Numbered from the stretch's first letter, positions 22,563 through 31,835 are shown. The stretch: 64,000 nucleotides of DNA from Nitrospira sp. (GCA_030123605.1 CP126123.1:1054001-1118000), one strand, 5' to 3'. A program made the numbers and translations. Notes: a model not told the origin generated them from the sequence alone.

Positions 22563-24602
22563 ATGAAGCGGTTCTTTCGCTGCGACCAGGACCGGCGGCC
22601 CTCTTGTGTCGTCGTGACGATGGGGCTCTGGCTCATGCTCGGCGGCTGCGCGAACATCTCTTCGTGGTTTGCCGCAACCCAGCCGCAAGAGCGGCCGGTG
22701 GATCGCCAACAACAGACCGTCATTCCTCGGTTGCAGCCCCTGGTCGGGGCGGACCTGCGCGACAATCTCAACACCAGCCTTCCCGCCTTGCTGGCCGGCC
22801 TCAAGGACCAAACCGGCAAGACCGCAAAATTCAAGCGCAGTCTGGTGCTGCGCACGCTCGCCGACCCCTGGGACGGACTCACGGCGATCGAGGAAGCCGG
22901 GTTACTGGCCGCAGGGGCGGCGGAGTCGGGCGTCGAGGGACTGCCGGCCATGATCGACATTCTGGAAGGCAAGATGGATCGCATCGGCACACCCTTTTTG
23001 CCGCTCGCGTTTCCTGCTACCTTCGCGAGCGAAGACCTCCTGGCCTTTCTCATGAACGTCCTCCAAGATGCTTATCAAGACCGCGAACAGGCGCTGCGTC
23101 GGCTGTCTCCGCAGGAGGGGGAATTTTTGTTCGTACAGGCCCGCCCCCTCGTCGAACAGTTCAGTCCTCAAATCACCCCGCCGGCCCATCTCGAGGACGC
23201 CGAAGCCGCCGCCAAGTTCGCCACGCTCCTGGTACAACAGGTCGACTATGCCTCCTTGATCACCGCCGCCCAGCGCCTGGCAAGACTCGGTAACCGGGAA
23301 TTTTTGCGGCAGTTGGAAATTGCCGTCCACAATAGAAAGCCGATCAACCATTCGGTTCCCGGCATCACCGGAGACCTGCTGCTCGCCCAGCAGACCTCGT
23401 ACGGATTGGTGGTGATCGGAGGGCACGGTTCGAACAGTTACGATCTCGACAAGGGCGCCGCGCTCATCATCGACCTGGGCGGCAACGACCGTTACCGTGG
23501 ATTCATCGGCGCGAGTCCGAACAGCGACCTAGGCAACAGCGTCGTCATCGACCTAGGCGGCAACGATACCTATCAGCCCGCTCCCCTCGGCCTTGCCACG
23601 GGGCGAGTCGGTATCGGTCTCGTGATCGATCACGGCGGCGACGACACCTATCACCTGGCGCCCGGCTCAGGCGGCGTCGGCCTGGCAGGCCTCGGGATCC
23701 TGTATGATGGAGAGGGGCAGGACATCTACGAGGGGAGCCGCTTCACCCAAGGCGCGGCCGTCGGCGGATTCGGCTTGCTGGTGGATCGCGCCGGTGACGA
23801 TCGGTACAGGAGCTTCGGCTATGCGCTGGGATTCGGCGCGCCGTTGGGAGTCGGGGCCGTCGTCGATGTGGCAGGGAACGATTCCTACGAATGCGGCGGA
23901 CGTTATCCCAGCGCCTACAATGGAACCGACGCGCCGAATGCGCAGCCGCAGGACCCCGCCTTTCAATACGATTGTTTCGGACTGGGGACCGGGTCGGGAC
24001 TCCGCCTCTTCAGCAAAAATCCAGTGCATCGTGCCCAGAGTCTGGCGGGCGGCTGGGGGTTGCTCATCGACTTGGACGGCAACGATCTGTATCGCAGCGC
24101 GAATTTTTCCCAAGGGCACGGGTACTATTTCGGCCTCGGCATGAAGCTGGATCTCAACGGCGACGACGAGCATCAGGCGGCCCGCTACGGCCACGGCACG
24201 GCCGCGCACTTCGGCGTGGGTTTGGTCGTAGATTATCAGGGCAAGGATCGGTACGGATCGAAGGGCCCGTTTTACAACGGCGGTGCCGCTTGGGACGGCA
24301 GCGTCGCCTTGGCAATCGACGGCGGCCCAGCCAGCGACTTTTACGACCTGCCTGCTTCGACCGGGTTGGGCATGGCGAACCTCGGGGGCTGGGGGCTCTT
24401 CATTGAAGAAGGAGGCGCCGATCAATATGCGGTCAGCCGTGGGCTCGGACTCGGCGCGGACACCAGCATCGGCGCATTTTTCGACCTTGAGGGCAGGGAC
24501 GACTACTCCTCCGTTCCGCCGCCGACTCCGGGCGCACGCCCAGAACGACTCAATCGCAAGACGTACCTGGAAAACACCGGCAGCCTCTTCACCGACCGGT
24601 AG
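22563..24602 (+). CDS. Lipoprotein with about twelve D-x-G-G-N-D-x-Y repeats
   Basis: A 679-residue exported protein. The signal sequence ends in a lipobox LGGC with Cys29. Residues about 45-290 are an alpha-rich domain with no recognised family. From about 295 to 650 the protein is a chain of Gly/Asp-rich units of about 25-45 residues built on (I/V)(I/V/L)D-x-(G)GxD-x-Y, for example DLGGNDRY, DLGGNDTY, DHGGDDTY, DRAGDDRY, DVAGNDSY, DLDGNDLY, DYQGKDRY. The spacing of Asp, Gly and Asn suggests a calcium-binding beta-solenoid, though not RTX. It follows otsA by 53 bases. Function unknown; probably cell-surface or periplasmic. Confidence 0.8.
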   Translation: MKRFFRCDQDRRPSCVVVTMGLWLMLGGCANISSWFAATQPQERPVDRQQQTVIPRLQPLVGADLRDNLNTSLPALLAGLKDQTGKTAKFKRSLVLRTLADPWDGLTAIEEAGLLAAGAAESGVEGLPAMIDILEGKMDRIGTPFLPLAFPATFASEDLLAFLMNVLQDAYQDREQALRRLSPQEGEFLFVQARPLVEQFSPQITPPAHLEDAEAAAKFATLLVQQVDYASLITAAQRLARLGNREFLRQLEIAVHNRKPINHSVPGITGDLLLAQQTSYGLVVIGGHGSNSYDLDKGAALIIDLGGNDRYRGFIGASPNSDLGNSVVIDLGGNDTYQPAPLGLATGRVGIGLVIDHGGDDTYHLAPGSGGVGLAGLGILYDGEGQDIYEGSRFTQGAAVGGFGLLVDRAGDDRYRSFGYALGFGAPLGVGAVVDVAGNDSYECGGRYPSAYNGTDAPNAQPQDPAFQYDCFGLGTGSGLRLFSKNPVHRAQSLAGGWGLLIDLDGNDLYRSANFSQGHGYYFGLGMKLDLNGDDEHQAARYGHGTAAHFGVGLVVDYQGKDRYGSKGPFYNGGAAWDGSVALAIDGGPASDFYDLPASTGLGMANLGGWGLFIEEGGADQYAVSRGLGLGADTSIGAFFDLEGRDDYSSVPPPTPGARPERLNRKTYLENTGSLFTDR

Positions 24603-24631
24603 CCGTTCGCGCTCATCCCCAAGGTCGAAGC

Positions 24632-24659
24632 TTGACTCACCATTCTCCATGGCTATCTT
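24632..24659 (+). promoter_or_regulatory. Possible promoter of lon
   Basis: TTGACT at 24632-24637, a 16-base spacer and TATCTT at 24654-24659, with the lon ATG 88 bases downstream. No CIRCE-type heat-shock operator was seen. Confidence 0.4.
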
Positions 24660-24746
24660 ACCCTACGGTGAGCGGCATGAGAGGGTTTGTCGTTGCCTCC
24701 CTTTCATCGTTCTCGCGATGACCATCCAAGAACCTTGGAGGACGAC

Positions 24747-27146
24747 ATGAACGATTCGAACAGTCCCATACTCACGAACCTGCCCATACTTCCGCTGAAA
24801 CGGACGGTCTTGTTCCCCGGCACGATGATGCCCTTGACCGTCGGACGGGACCGCTCCATCGCGGCGGTCGAAGCGGCGTTGAAGACCGAAGACAAAACGT
24901 TGCTCGTGGTGGCGCAGCGGGATGCGCAAACCGACCAGCCGACGTTGCAGGATCTCTACACCATCGGCACCAAGGCCGTCATCAAACAGACGGCGAGGAC
25001 GTCCGAAGGCCATTACAATATCTTGATCCAAGGATTGGAGCGGTTCGTGCTCCTCAAGCTCGACCAGACCGACCCCTATCTGCAGGCGCGCGTCAAACAA
25101 CTGCCGCCGCCGAGTGAACGGAGCACGGAAGTCGAAGCACTGCATCGGGCGATCCTGGACATCATCACCGAACTGCCGAAGCTCATCCAAACCCCCGGCG
25201 TCCATGAAGCGGTAACGGCGCTCGGCACGGAAGAGGACCCCGTCGTGCTGGCCTATCGCATCGCTTCGCTGTTGAATCTCACACTGGACGGTGAACAGCA
25301 GTTGCTGGAAGCCTCCACTCGCGCGGACCTGTTGCGCGGGCTCTATGCCGCCCTGTCGCGCGAGGTGCAAATTCTCCAATTGCGGGACAAGATCGCGAGC
25401 GAAGCCAGGGAGAAGCTGGGTAAGACGCAGCGGGAGTACCTCCTACGCGAACAGTTGAAGGCCATTCAACAGGAGCTGGGTGAGGCCGAGAGCGAGGAAA
25501 GCGAGATCGGATCGCTCGGCAAGAAGATCCGTGAAGCCGATCTGCCCGAGCATGTCCGGAAGGAAACGGACCGTGAACTCACGCGCCTTGCCAAGACCCC
25601 GAGCGGCTCGCCCGAGCACCAGGTGATCCGGAGCTATCTGGAGTTGGTGCTCGAGCTGCCCTGGAACAGGGCCTCGGAGGAGCACCTGGACCTTGCGCAT
25701 GTCAGAAACGTGTTGAACGAGGACCATTACGGCATCAAGGAAGTGAAAGAACGCATCGTGGAACACTTGGCGGTACTGAAACTGAATCCAGCCGCCAAAG
25801 CGCCGATCCTCTGCTTGGTCGGCCCTCCGGGCGTGGGCAAAACCAGTCTGGGCCAGTCCATCGCCAAGGCCATGGGGCGCACGTTCGAGCGTTTCAGCCT
25901 CGGCGGACTCCACGACGAGGGCGAGTTGCGCGGGCACCGCCGCACCTATGTCGGCGCCCTTCCAGGCCGCATCATCCAAGCGGTACGGCGCGCCGGGGTC
26001 AACAATCCGGTCATCATGCTGGATGAAGTGGATAAGCTCGGGCGCGATTTCCGCGGCGATCCTGCGGCGGCGTTGCTGGAGATTCTGGATCCTGCGCAGA
26101 ACCATACGTTCCGCGACCACTATCTCGACTTGCCGTTCGACCTGTCCAAGGTGTTTTTCATCACGACCGCCAACACGTTGGAGACGCTGTCGCAGCCGTT
26201 GCTGGATCGGATGGAGATCATTCGGCTGAACGGCTACAGCGAACGAGAGAAACGCGAGATCGCCTTGCGCTATCTCTGGCCGAGACGGTTGAAGGAAGCA
26301 GGGCTGCGGGCCGAAGACATCGATCTGCCGGAGACGGTGCTCGACCACATCATCGGCCGCTACACCAGGGAATCCGGTGTGCGGCAGTTGGAGCAGATGT
26401 TGGGCCGGCTCACGAGAAAGATCGCCGTGACCTTGGCGGACCGGCCTTCCGATGTCTCGGCGACCAGAGTCGAGATCACCCAGCCCCTGTTGGACGAGTG
26501 GCTCGGCCAGGAACGGTTCCAACCGGAAGAGGCACGGAAAGACCTGCCGCCCGGTGTGGCAACCGGACTCGCCTGGACTCCGACCGGCGGCGACGTGCTC
26601 TATATCGAAACGAGCCTGCTTCCGGGCAGCCATGAACTGACCTTGACCGGCCAGTTGGGCGACGTGATGCAGGAATCGGCACGGGCCGCCCGCAGCTACC
26701 TCTGGAGCCATGCCGAGGCGATGGGCCTCGACATCTCCCGATTCAAACGGAACGGTCTGCACATCCACGTGCCTTCCGGCGCCATTCCCAAGGACGGTCC
26801 CTCGGCCGGCATCACGATGGCGACCGCGCTGGCATCCATTTATGTCGGTAAACCGGTGCGCAGCGACACGGCGATGACCGGCGAGATCAGCCTGACCGGA
26901 TTAGTGTTGCCGGTGGGCGGCATCAAGGAAAAAGTGCTGGCTGCGCATCGAGCCGGCCTGCGGCGGATCATCCTGCCGAAGGCGAACGAAAAGGATCTCA
27001 AGGAGATCCCTGAAGAAGTGTGCCAGGATCTCCAGCTCTTCCTCGTCCAACGGTTGGACGAAGTGTTGCAGGCCGCGTTCCACGAGGAACCGACTCAGGG
27101 GCCTCAATCGGAAGTCTCGGCCGGCGCCTCCGTGACCGGAGCCTGA
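24747..27146 (+). CDS. lon: ATP-dependent protease Lon
   Basis: A 799-residue cytoplasmic AAA+ protease that degrades misfolded and regulatory proteins. The N-terminal LonN substrate domain starts at [14 protein letters not shown] (residues 13-26), followed by a coiled region and the ATPase with Walker A GPPGVGKT at 359-366 and LDEVDK in Walker B. The C-terminal protease has the Ser-Lys dyad: Ser686 in [10 protein letters not shown] and Lys729 in [14 protein letters not shown]. All key residues are present and the length is normal. GGAGGACGAC before 24747 fixes the start; a longer frame upstream is not supported. Confidence 0.95.
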   Translation: MNDSNSPILTNLPILPLKRTVLFPGTMMPLTVGRDRSIAAVEAALKTEDKTLLVVAQRDAQTDQPTLQDLYTIGTKAVIKQTARTSEGHYNILIQGLERFVLLKLDQTDPYLQARVKQLPPPSERSTEVEALHRAILDIITELPKLIQTPGVHEAVTALGTEEDPVVLAYRIASLLNLTLDGEQQLLEASTRADLLRGLYAALSREVQILQLRDKIASEAREKLGKTQREYLLREQLKAIQQELGEAESEESEIGSLGKKIREADLPEHVRKETDRELTRLAKTPSGSPEHQVIRSYLELVLELPWNRASEEHLDLAHVRNVLNEDHYGIKEVKERIVEHLAVLKLNPAAKAPILCLVGPPGVGKTSLGQSIAKAMGRTFERFSLGGLHDEGELRGHRRTYVGALPGRIIQAVRRAGVNNPVIMLDEVDKLGRDFRGDPAAALLEILDPAQNHTFRDHYLDLPFDLSKVFFITTANTLETLSQPLLDRMEIIRLNGYSEREKREIALRYLWPRRLKEAGLRAEDIDLPETVLDHIIGRYTRESGVRQLEQMLGRLTRKIAVTLADRPSDVSATRVEITQPLLDEWLGQERFQPEEARKDLPPGVATGLAWTPTGGDVLYIETSLLPGSHELTLTGQLGDVMQESARAARSYLWSHAEAMGLDISRFKRNGLHIHVPSGAIPKDGPSAGITMATALASIYVGKPVRSDTAMTGEISLTGLVLPVGGIKEKVLAAHRAGLRRIILPKANEKDLKEIPEEVCQDLQLFLVQRLDEVLQAAFHEEPTQGPQSEVSAGASVTGA

Positions 27147-27192
27147 CAATCCCTCCCGTCGGCGCCCGGGCCTGTAAGAAGCGGTTGGTCGG

Positions 27193-27236
27193 TGAGACAC
27201 AGGCATGGTAACGTATCAGCAGAAACCTGTGTCTCA
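27193..27236 (+). promoter_or_regulatory. Inverted repeat in the msrB upstream region
   Basis: TGAGACACAGG at 27193-27203 pairs perfectly with CCTGTGTCTCA at 27226-27236 across a 22-base loop. The 11-bp arms end 24 bases before the msrB ATG. No U-tract follows, so it is either an operator or a leader hairpin that could also end lon transcription. Confidence 0.5.
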
Positions 27237-27260
27237 TCACTTAGGGAGCGAGGGGGACTT

Positions 27261-27686
27261 ATGGGCGACCATCTCAACATCGACTCGATTGTGAAGGTGA
27301 ACAAGAGCGACAGCGAGTGGCAGAAGCAACTCACACCCGAACAATATCAGGTGTTGCGGCATGAGGGGACCGAAGCGCCGTTCAAGAACGCGCTGCACGA
27401 CAACAAGAAGCCCGGCCTCTATCAATGCGCCGGCTGCGATCTGCCGCTCTTCTCGTCCGAACATAAATTCGACAGCGGAACCGGCTGGCCGAGCTTCTGG
27501 CAACCGGTGAAACCGGAGGTCGTCGGCACGAAGACGGACTTCAAACTCATTTTTCCCCGTACCGAAGTCCATTGTGCCCGCTGCGACGGCCACCAAGGTC
27601 ACATCTTCAAGGACGGCCCGCCCCCCACCGGGCTGCGTTACTGCATCAATTCTGCGGCGCTGAAGTTCATTCCGGCGCAGGTGTGA
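27261..27686 (+). CDS. msrB: Peptide-methionine (R)-S-oxide reductase MsrB
   Basis: A 141-residue repair enzyme that reduces methionine-R-sulfoxide in proteins. Zinc is held by CAGC (about 57-60) and CARC (about 106-109). The active site is RYCINSAALKF with the catalytic Cys near residue 130, and the conserved FDSGTGWPSFW block is intact. The start is supported by GCGAGGGGG upstream. It lies 114 bases after lon and behind an inverted repeat, so it may be independently controlled. Confidence 0.95.
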   Translation: MGDHLNIDSIVKVNKSDSEWQKQLTPEQYQVLRHEGTEAPFKNALHDNKKPGLYQCAGCDLPLFSSEHKFDSGTGWPSFWQPVKPEVVGTKTDFKLIFPRTEVHCARCDGHQGHIFKDGPPPTGLRYCINSAALKFIPAQV

Positions 27687-27765
27687 TCGCCGCGCGATCC
27701 TGCCGGCAGCCCGTTCACTGACGGAAGGCTCACAGACACCCCCGCTTCGGACAGAGGTGGAACGC

Positions 27766-27794
27766 TTGCTATTTGACCTCGTCCCTCCTAGACT
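27766..27794 (+). promoter_or_regulatory. Putative promoter close to the start of a lipoprotein gene
   Basis: TTGCTA at 27766-27771, a 17-base spacer and TAGACT at 27789-27794. Transcription would begin only a few bases before the ATG at 27805, implying a very short leader. Confidence 0.4.
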
Positions 27795-27804
27795 ACCTCC
27801 GCGA

Positions 27805-28971
27805 ATGGCTTTCTTCTCCTCGATACGACCGGCCCTCTGCCTGTTGCTTGCCTGGACTGCGGTCCTCGGTTGTTCCAAGTCCTCCGAGGTGCTTTCGGCG
27901 AAGCTTAATGCCTGTTTGATCGTGACGGAGGCTGATGTCGAATTGGCGATCGGCACCCCTGTAACGGCTGCTCAGCAACAGAACGACCGGCAGTGCCTCT
28001 ATCAGGCGAAACGCAATCCTCAGGAAACCGTCACGGTGGAACTCGACCCCGGCGCGGAGGGGGAAAATAGAAGTCTGTTCCACGACCAGCGAACGAAAAC
28101 CGGCCATCAACCGGTCCCAGGGATCGGCGACGGAGCCTTCACCCTCCGCTCTCCCATCGGCGCGGTTCAACTGACGTTCCTGAAAGACGATGCGTTGGTG
28201 ACCCTGTCACTCTCCCCCTCGAAGCAAAGCAATCCACAGGCTGCCGTGACGAGTCTCGCCAAGGTCGCCGCGACCAGGCTCGCCAACCAGCCCTCCGTTG
28301 CCGTCGCAGCCCGGACTGAGTCAGGCCTGACGGGAATGCAGTCACAGTGGGCCGGTGATTGGTACGGATGCATGCCGGTGGGGTTGATGTTCGGCAAGGG
28401 CCACCTTACCCTAAACGAACCAGGCGACTGGACATTGACGACCGCTATGGTCATGCCTGGAACGGTGACGGCAGACCGAGGCAGGTGGCAGGCCGAATCC
28501 TACCAGGAAATCCTTCACGGAACCTATCAGGTGGCGGGCAACGACCGCTTCTCGACGACCGGCATCCTGAGCGTCGCCTGGAACAGGCTTGGGAAGGACC
28601 AGGGTCCGAACAAATTCGACCCGTTACTCTGGCAATCCTTCCCGGCCATCCCTCACAAGGTCGCCGTCACACGGCTACCGCCGGTCGACCCTGCTCTCGT
28701 CGGCACCTGGGAAGGTTCGGCCAAGTTTGTCGATCGCCAAGAGGAATTCGTGTGGAGGATCACCTCGGCCAACGTATCGGAGTTTTACAAGGCGACGTCG
28801 CAGAGGGGCCGGATCGAGCGGGAACAGGATCGGCTCCGATTGGCCGTGCCTCAAGGCAAAACACCTCCGCTTTCGGTTCGCTTCTCGGCTTCAGGCCACA
28901 TGGAGGTGCTCGACAACAGCGGCACGGTCTCGCAATGGGGCCGGAGCGAACAACAATTGACTCGTTGTTAA
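27805..28971 (+). CDS. Putative lipoprotein of unknown function
   Basis: A 388-residue exported protein. The hydrophobic signal ends in lipobox VLGC with Cys23, followed by SKSS. Residues about 35-160 resemble a small sensor-like or DUF3558-type lipoprotein module (CLIVTEADVELAIGTPV, then RQCLYQ), with two cysteines that could form a disulfide. Residues about 180-388 contain two similar stretches around GDWYGCMP and VGTWEGSAKF, typical of lipocalin-like strands. No firm family assignment. No Shine-Dalgarno sequence precedes the ATG, which fits a near-leaderless transcript. Confidence 0.7.
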   Translation: MAFFSSIRPALCLLLAWTAVLGCSKSSEVLSAKLNACLIVTEADVELAIGTPVTAAQQQNDRQCLYQAKRNPQETVTVELDPGAEGENRSLFHDQRTKTGHQPVPGIGDGAFTLRSPIGAVQLTFLKDDALVTLSLSPSKQSNPQAAVTSLAKVAATRLANQPSVAVAARTESGLTGMQSQWAGDWYGCMPVGLMFGKGHLTLNEPGDWTLTTAMVMPGTVTADRGRWQAESYQEILHGTYQVAGNDRFSTTGILSVAWNRLGKDQGPNKFDPLLWQSFPAIPHKVAVTRLPPVDPALVGTWEGSAKFVDRQEEFVWRITSANVSEFYKATSQRGRIEREQDRLRLAVPQGKTPPLSVRFSASGHMEVLDNSGTVSQWGRSEQQLTRC

Positions 28972-29022
28972 CCCGCCCGTTTCATCACCATTTTCCGCCC
29001 AGACCGAGAGGCCCCTCGCAGC

Positions 29023-29051
29023 TTGACTGCCCTGTCGCCCGTCGATAGACT
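29023..29051 (+). promoter_or_regulatory. Putative promoter giving a leaderless transcript
   Basis: TTGACT at 29023-29028, a 17-base spacer and TAGACT at 29046-29051. The ATG of the following gene is at 29058, where transcription itself should begin. Confidence 0.5.
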
Positions 29052-29057
29052 CTGTTC

Positions 29058-29468
29058 ATGTTCGGTCCCTTGCTCATGGCCTTGATGCTTTTCATCGCAA
29101 CGCCGACGGCGGCGGGGGATGTCCATGCGGCGACGCTTGAGGACTTCCGCAGCCCAGACTTGAACGGGTCCTTCGACCACACCACCCCGAGGGATGTTCT
29201 GCGCGGACTCTTCACGCAGGCCCTCGCAACCTTGCAGGAATATATCGAGGTCGAAACGACCCTGCCCGCGGAGGGACCGTCACAACCACAGACCGGAGAA
29301 TTTCGGCTGAAACTCTTCCCACAGGGCAAGTCGCACTCCCAGGACCACCTGACCGCAGAAGGAATCTACCGTCGCTCCCCCGATGCCGGGCAAGAATTCA
29401 CCCTGCGTTTCAAATCCTCCAGGAATCCGCCATCCACACTTCCTCCGCTCAGCGACGACGTGCTCTAA
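29058..29468 (+). CDS. Secreted protein of unknown function
   Basis: A 136-residue protein with an N-terminal signal peptide (hydrophobic residues 3-17, likely cleavage near TAAGDVHA). The mature part is hydrophilic with one amphipathic helix (DVLRGLFTQALATLQEYIE) and a C-terminal strand segment. No family recognised. No ribosome-binding site precedes it, and a good promoter ends 6 bases upstream of the ATG, so translation from a leaderless mRNA is likely. Confidence 0.6.
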   Translation: MFGPLLMALMLFIATPTAAGDVHAATLEDFRSPDLNGSFDHTTPRDVLRGLFTQALATLQEYIEVETTLPAEGPSQPQTGEFRLKLFPQGKSHSQDHLTAEGIYRRSPDAGQEFTLRFKSSRNPPSTLPPLSDDVL

Positions 29469-29526
29469 GAACCTCTCGATCCTTCTCCCCTATCGAGTTC
29501 CTCAAACGTCTTGCTCTTTCTCGCTC

Positions 29527-29555
29527 TTGACCGCCGTATTGCCGAAGCATAGAAT
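29527..29555 (+). promoter_or_regulatory. Strong sigma-70-like promoter upstream of small genes
   Basis: TTGACC at 29527-29532, a 17-base spacer and TAGAAT at 29550-29555. It lies 41 bases before the ATG at 29597. Confidence 0.6.
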
Positions 29556-29596
29556 AAGTTCTTCTGCACGATCCGCCTCATTCTGGAGGTGGTGCC

Positions 29597-29959
29597 ATGA
29601 TCTTCCGTGGAACAAGAATCCGACGGGACGAACATGGCAGGTGTGGTCTCCTCTCCAAACGAATTTTTTCCAACAAAAAAGCCGAGTCGCTTGCCTCTGA
29701 CACCGGTGCGACCATCGGATGGGCCACCTATACCTTCCGGCTTCGCACGGTCACCTCAACAAAGATATTGTCGATGGCCGACGGCATGGATCGACATCAG
29801 TTCCATATGACACAAGCAAGGTACCGGGAGAAGGAGCTTCAGCAGAACCGAGTCGGAAAGACGATCGCATGGTGGTTTGAAGGCGCATGGGAAGAAGGAC
29901 TCGCGCAATTCGCGCGAGAACGTGGCTTATGTCAGGAGTCTATTGGGGAATCGTCGTAG
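29597..29959 (+). CDS. Small basic protein of unknown function
   Basis: A 120-residue basic protein, rich in Arg and Lys at the N-terminus, with no signal peptide or membrane helix and no recognised family. Support comes from a strong promoter and a good ribosome-binding site (TGGAGGTGG, 5 bases before the ATG). The last 31 bases overlap the next small gene. Local base composition is lower in GC than neighbouring genes. Confidence 0.5.
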   Translation: MIFRGTRIRRDEHGRCGLLSKRIFSNKKAESLASDTGATIGWATYTFRLRTVTSTKILSMADGMDRHQFHMTQARYREKELQQNRVGKTIAWWFEGAWEEGLAQFARERGLCQESIGESS

Positions 29960-30108
29960 GTCTCTTGGCGATGGTGGGAACGTTGCTCGTCTGTATAGAC
30001 ATCACCTACTCACAGTCGAAGAAGTCCCCGCAGGCACCAGGCGGAAACGTCGGAGAATCGGGCGCGGCCATCTCGCAAGCGCCCGCCGGCTCCCGTGAAG
30101 CAGCATAG
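29929..30108 (+). CDS. Small membrane-anchored protein (59 aa)
   Basis: One N-terminal transmembrane helix (residues 4-23, VYWGIVVGLLAMVGTLLVCI) followed by a hydrophilic Ser/Pro/Gly/Ala-rich tail, with no recognised domain. It overlaps the preceding gene in another frame; GAGAA lies upstream of the ATG. Its layout matches the next small gene at 30161 (one helix, then a short Ser/Arg/Ala-rich tail), suggesting related roles. Confidence 0.45.
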   Translation: MSGVYWGIVVGLLAMVGTLLVCIDITYSQSKKSPQAPGGNVGESGAAISQAPAGSREAA

Positions 30109-30160
30109 GTGCCTGTACCAGGCCAAGACGAATTTGCGGTTCGGTCAACGGAGGTGGCGT

Positions 30161-30331
30161 ATGGCCGTCGAGGTCATCGGTCTCGGAACGATGGTTGCGC
30201 TTGTGTGGCTGATCGCCTGGTCGATGGCGGGCGAGAGTGAATCTGAGAAGAGACGGCTCGCTTCGTCTCCCGACGGCAGCCGCGCCTTCGAAACCACTGC
30301 AGGCGGCACCAGAGCCAGGCACGCAGCGTAA
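30161..30331 (+). CDS. Small membrane-anchored protein (56 aa)
   Basis: A 56-residue protein with one transmembrane helix (residues 4-22, EVIGLGTMVALVWLIAWSM) and a charged Ser/Arg/Ala-rich tail. The start is well supported by GGAGGTGGC immediately upstream. No family recognised. It is followed by a perfect-stem hairpin before the convergent clpX gene. Confidence 0.55.
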   Translation: MAVEVIGLGTMVALVWLIAWSMAGESESEKRRLASSPDGSRAFETTAGGTRARHAA

Positions 30332-30365
30332 TCGTCGGTTTCCGTCCGTACGATGCAGGCCAGCG

Positions 30366-30395
30366 TCCCTTTCCATGGTTCCCCATGGAGAGGGA
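30366..30395. terminator. Hairpin between convergent small-protein gene and clpX
   Basis: A 13-bp stem with one G-T pair: TCCCTTTCCATGG (30366-30378), loop TTCC, CCATGGAGAGGGA (30383-30395). No U-tract follows on either strand. A second short hairpin, CGCTAC and GTAGCG, lies at 30455-30471, next to the clpX stop. Together they probably end transcription from both sides. Confidence 0.45.
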
Positions 30396-30476
30396 AGGAG
30401 TGTCGTGTGCTCGATCGTTCTGATGTGTTCGGCGGAAGGTTCCAGATGAGGACACGCTACTCGTTGTAGCGGGATT

Positions 30477-31760
30477 TCAAGTGAGGATCTGAGGCTGCCC
30501 GATCCCTGCAATGACTTCTTCCGTGATCACCACGGATTTCACCCCGCCCAATGCCGGCACATCGTACATGAGGTCCAACATCACTTCTTCCAGAATCGTG
30601 CGCAGGGCCCGCGCCCCGGTTTTCATCACGGCAGCCCGGCGGGCGGCGGCTTTGATCGCGGAATCGGTGAACTGGAGATCGACCCCCTCGATCTCGAAGA
30701 GGGCCTGATACTGCTTCACCAGCGCATTACGCGGTTCGGTGAGGACTCGAATGAGGGCCGGTACATCCAGGTCCGATAGGGTGGTGAGGACCGGGAATCG
30801 ACCCACGAATTCGGGAATGAGCCCGAATTTCAGCAGGTCCTCTGATTGGACCTGCCGGAGCAGGTCTGTATGGCCGTCGATCCCGGCTGCGGGACTCATC
30901 GCACCAAACCCCAGCCGCTTCGGCATCGTGCGCTGGGCGATGAGCTGGTCCAACCCGACGAACGCTCCGCCGGCGATGAACAGAATGTTCGTCGTGTCCA
31001 CCCGAATGTACTCTTGATCGGGATGTTTTCGCCCGCCTTTCGGCGGCACATTACAAATCGTCCCTTCGACCAGCTTGAGGAGGGCCTGCTGCACCCCCTC
31101 GCCCGACACATCCCGGGTCAGTGAGGGATTCTCCGATTTGCGGCTGATCTTGTCGATCTCATCGATGTAGATGATGCCGGTCTCGGCGCGCGCGACGTCG
31201 TACTCGCAGCTCTGCAGCAACTTGAGCACGACGTTCTCGACATCCTCGCCCACGTACCCGGCCTCCGTCAGAGCCGTGGCATCGGCGATGGTGAAGGGCA
31301 CATGAAGGATGCGGGCCAGTGTCTGAGACAGGAGGGTCTTCCCGGTTCCGGTCGATCCGATCATCAGGATGTTGCCCTTTTGAAGATCGACGTGTTTGAG
31401 CCGTTCCCGGTTCAGAATACGTTTGTAGTGGTTGTGGACCGCGACGGAAAGGACTTTCTTGGCCCGATCCTGCCCGACCACGTAGTCATCGAGCGTCGCC
31501 TTGATGTCGGTCGGCTTGGGGATCGCGAGCGGCAGGGAGGAAGATGAATTCTTCGCGCCGCCGTTCTTGTCCTTGGCGAGGGACAAGGAACAATGCTGAA
31601 TACATTCCTCACAGATCAGGAGCGGAGCAGATGTACGGCAAGAAGGACAGTTGTACGGCTCGGGGCCGGTCACGAGGGGCTGAACGTCGCCCTGACGCTT
31701 GCCGCAGAATGAACAGAGACGGCTCGCTTTCTGCGAAGGGTCCCGCTTGTCCCAGAACAC
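30477..31760 (-). CDS. clpX: ClpX ATP-dependent unfoldase with expanded zinc-binding domain
   Basis: A 427-residue AAA+ unfoldase that feeds substrates to ClpP. Walker A is GSTGTGKT at 135-142, Walker B IIYIDE at 196-201, the pore loop GYVGED at 168-173, the RKH loop at 244-246, sensor region [11 protein letters not shown] at 315-325. The ClpP-binding loop reads LGF (283-285) in place of IGF. The N-terminal domain has three CxxC pairs (16/19, 38/41, 50/53) instead of two. No clpP is adjacent, and a second, canonical ClpX may exist elsewhere. The start is GTG at 31760 with AGGAGGAAGG upstream. Confidence 0.92.
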   Translation of the reverse strand: MFWDKRDPSQKASRLCSFCGKRQGDVQPLVTGPEPYNCPSCRTSAPLLICEECIQHCSLSLAKDKNGGAKNSSSSLPLAIPKPTDIKATLDDYVVGQDRAKKVLSVAVHNHYKRILNRERLKHVDLQKGNILMIGSTGTGKTLLSQTLARILHVPFTIADATALTEAGYVGEDVENVVLKLLQSCEYDVARAETGIIYIDEIDKISRKSENPSLTRDVSGEGVQQALLKLVEGTICNVPPKGGRKHPDQEYIRVDTTNILFIAGGAFVGLDQLIAQRTMPKRLGFGAMSPAAGIDGHTDLLRQVQSEDLLKFGLIPEFVGRFPVLTTLSDLDVPALIRVLTEPRNALVKQYQALFEIEGVDLQFTDSAIKAAARRAAVMKTGARALRTILEEVMLDLMYDVPALGGVKSVVITEEVIAGIGQPQILT

Positions 31761-31805
31761 GGTTCCTTCCTCCTGGTGCCGGATCGACAGGCTGCGCGGT
31801 GCTGT

Positions 31806-31835
31806 ATCTTATGCCTCATCCACCTCGGCCTGCAA
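31806..31835 (-). promoter_or_regulatory. Possible clpX promoter
   Basis: On the minus strand TTGCAG (31835-31830), an 18-base spacer and TAAGAT (31811-31806), about 45 bases before the clpX GTG. The rest of the 248-base gap to the barrel gene shows nothing else. Confidence 0.35.

Noticed and set aside
25443-26768. A 441-codon frame opposite lon
   Set aside because: Lon is unmistakable on the other strand.
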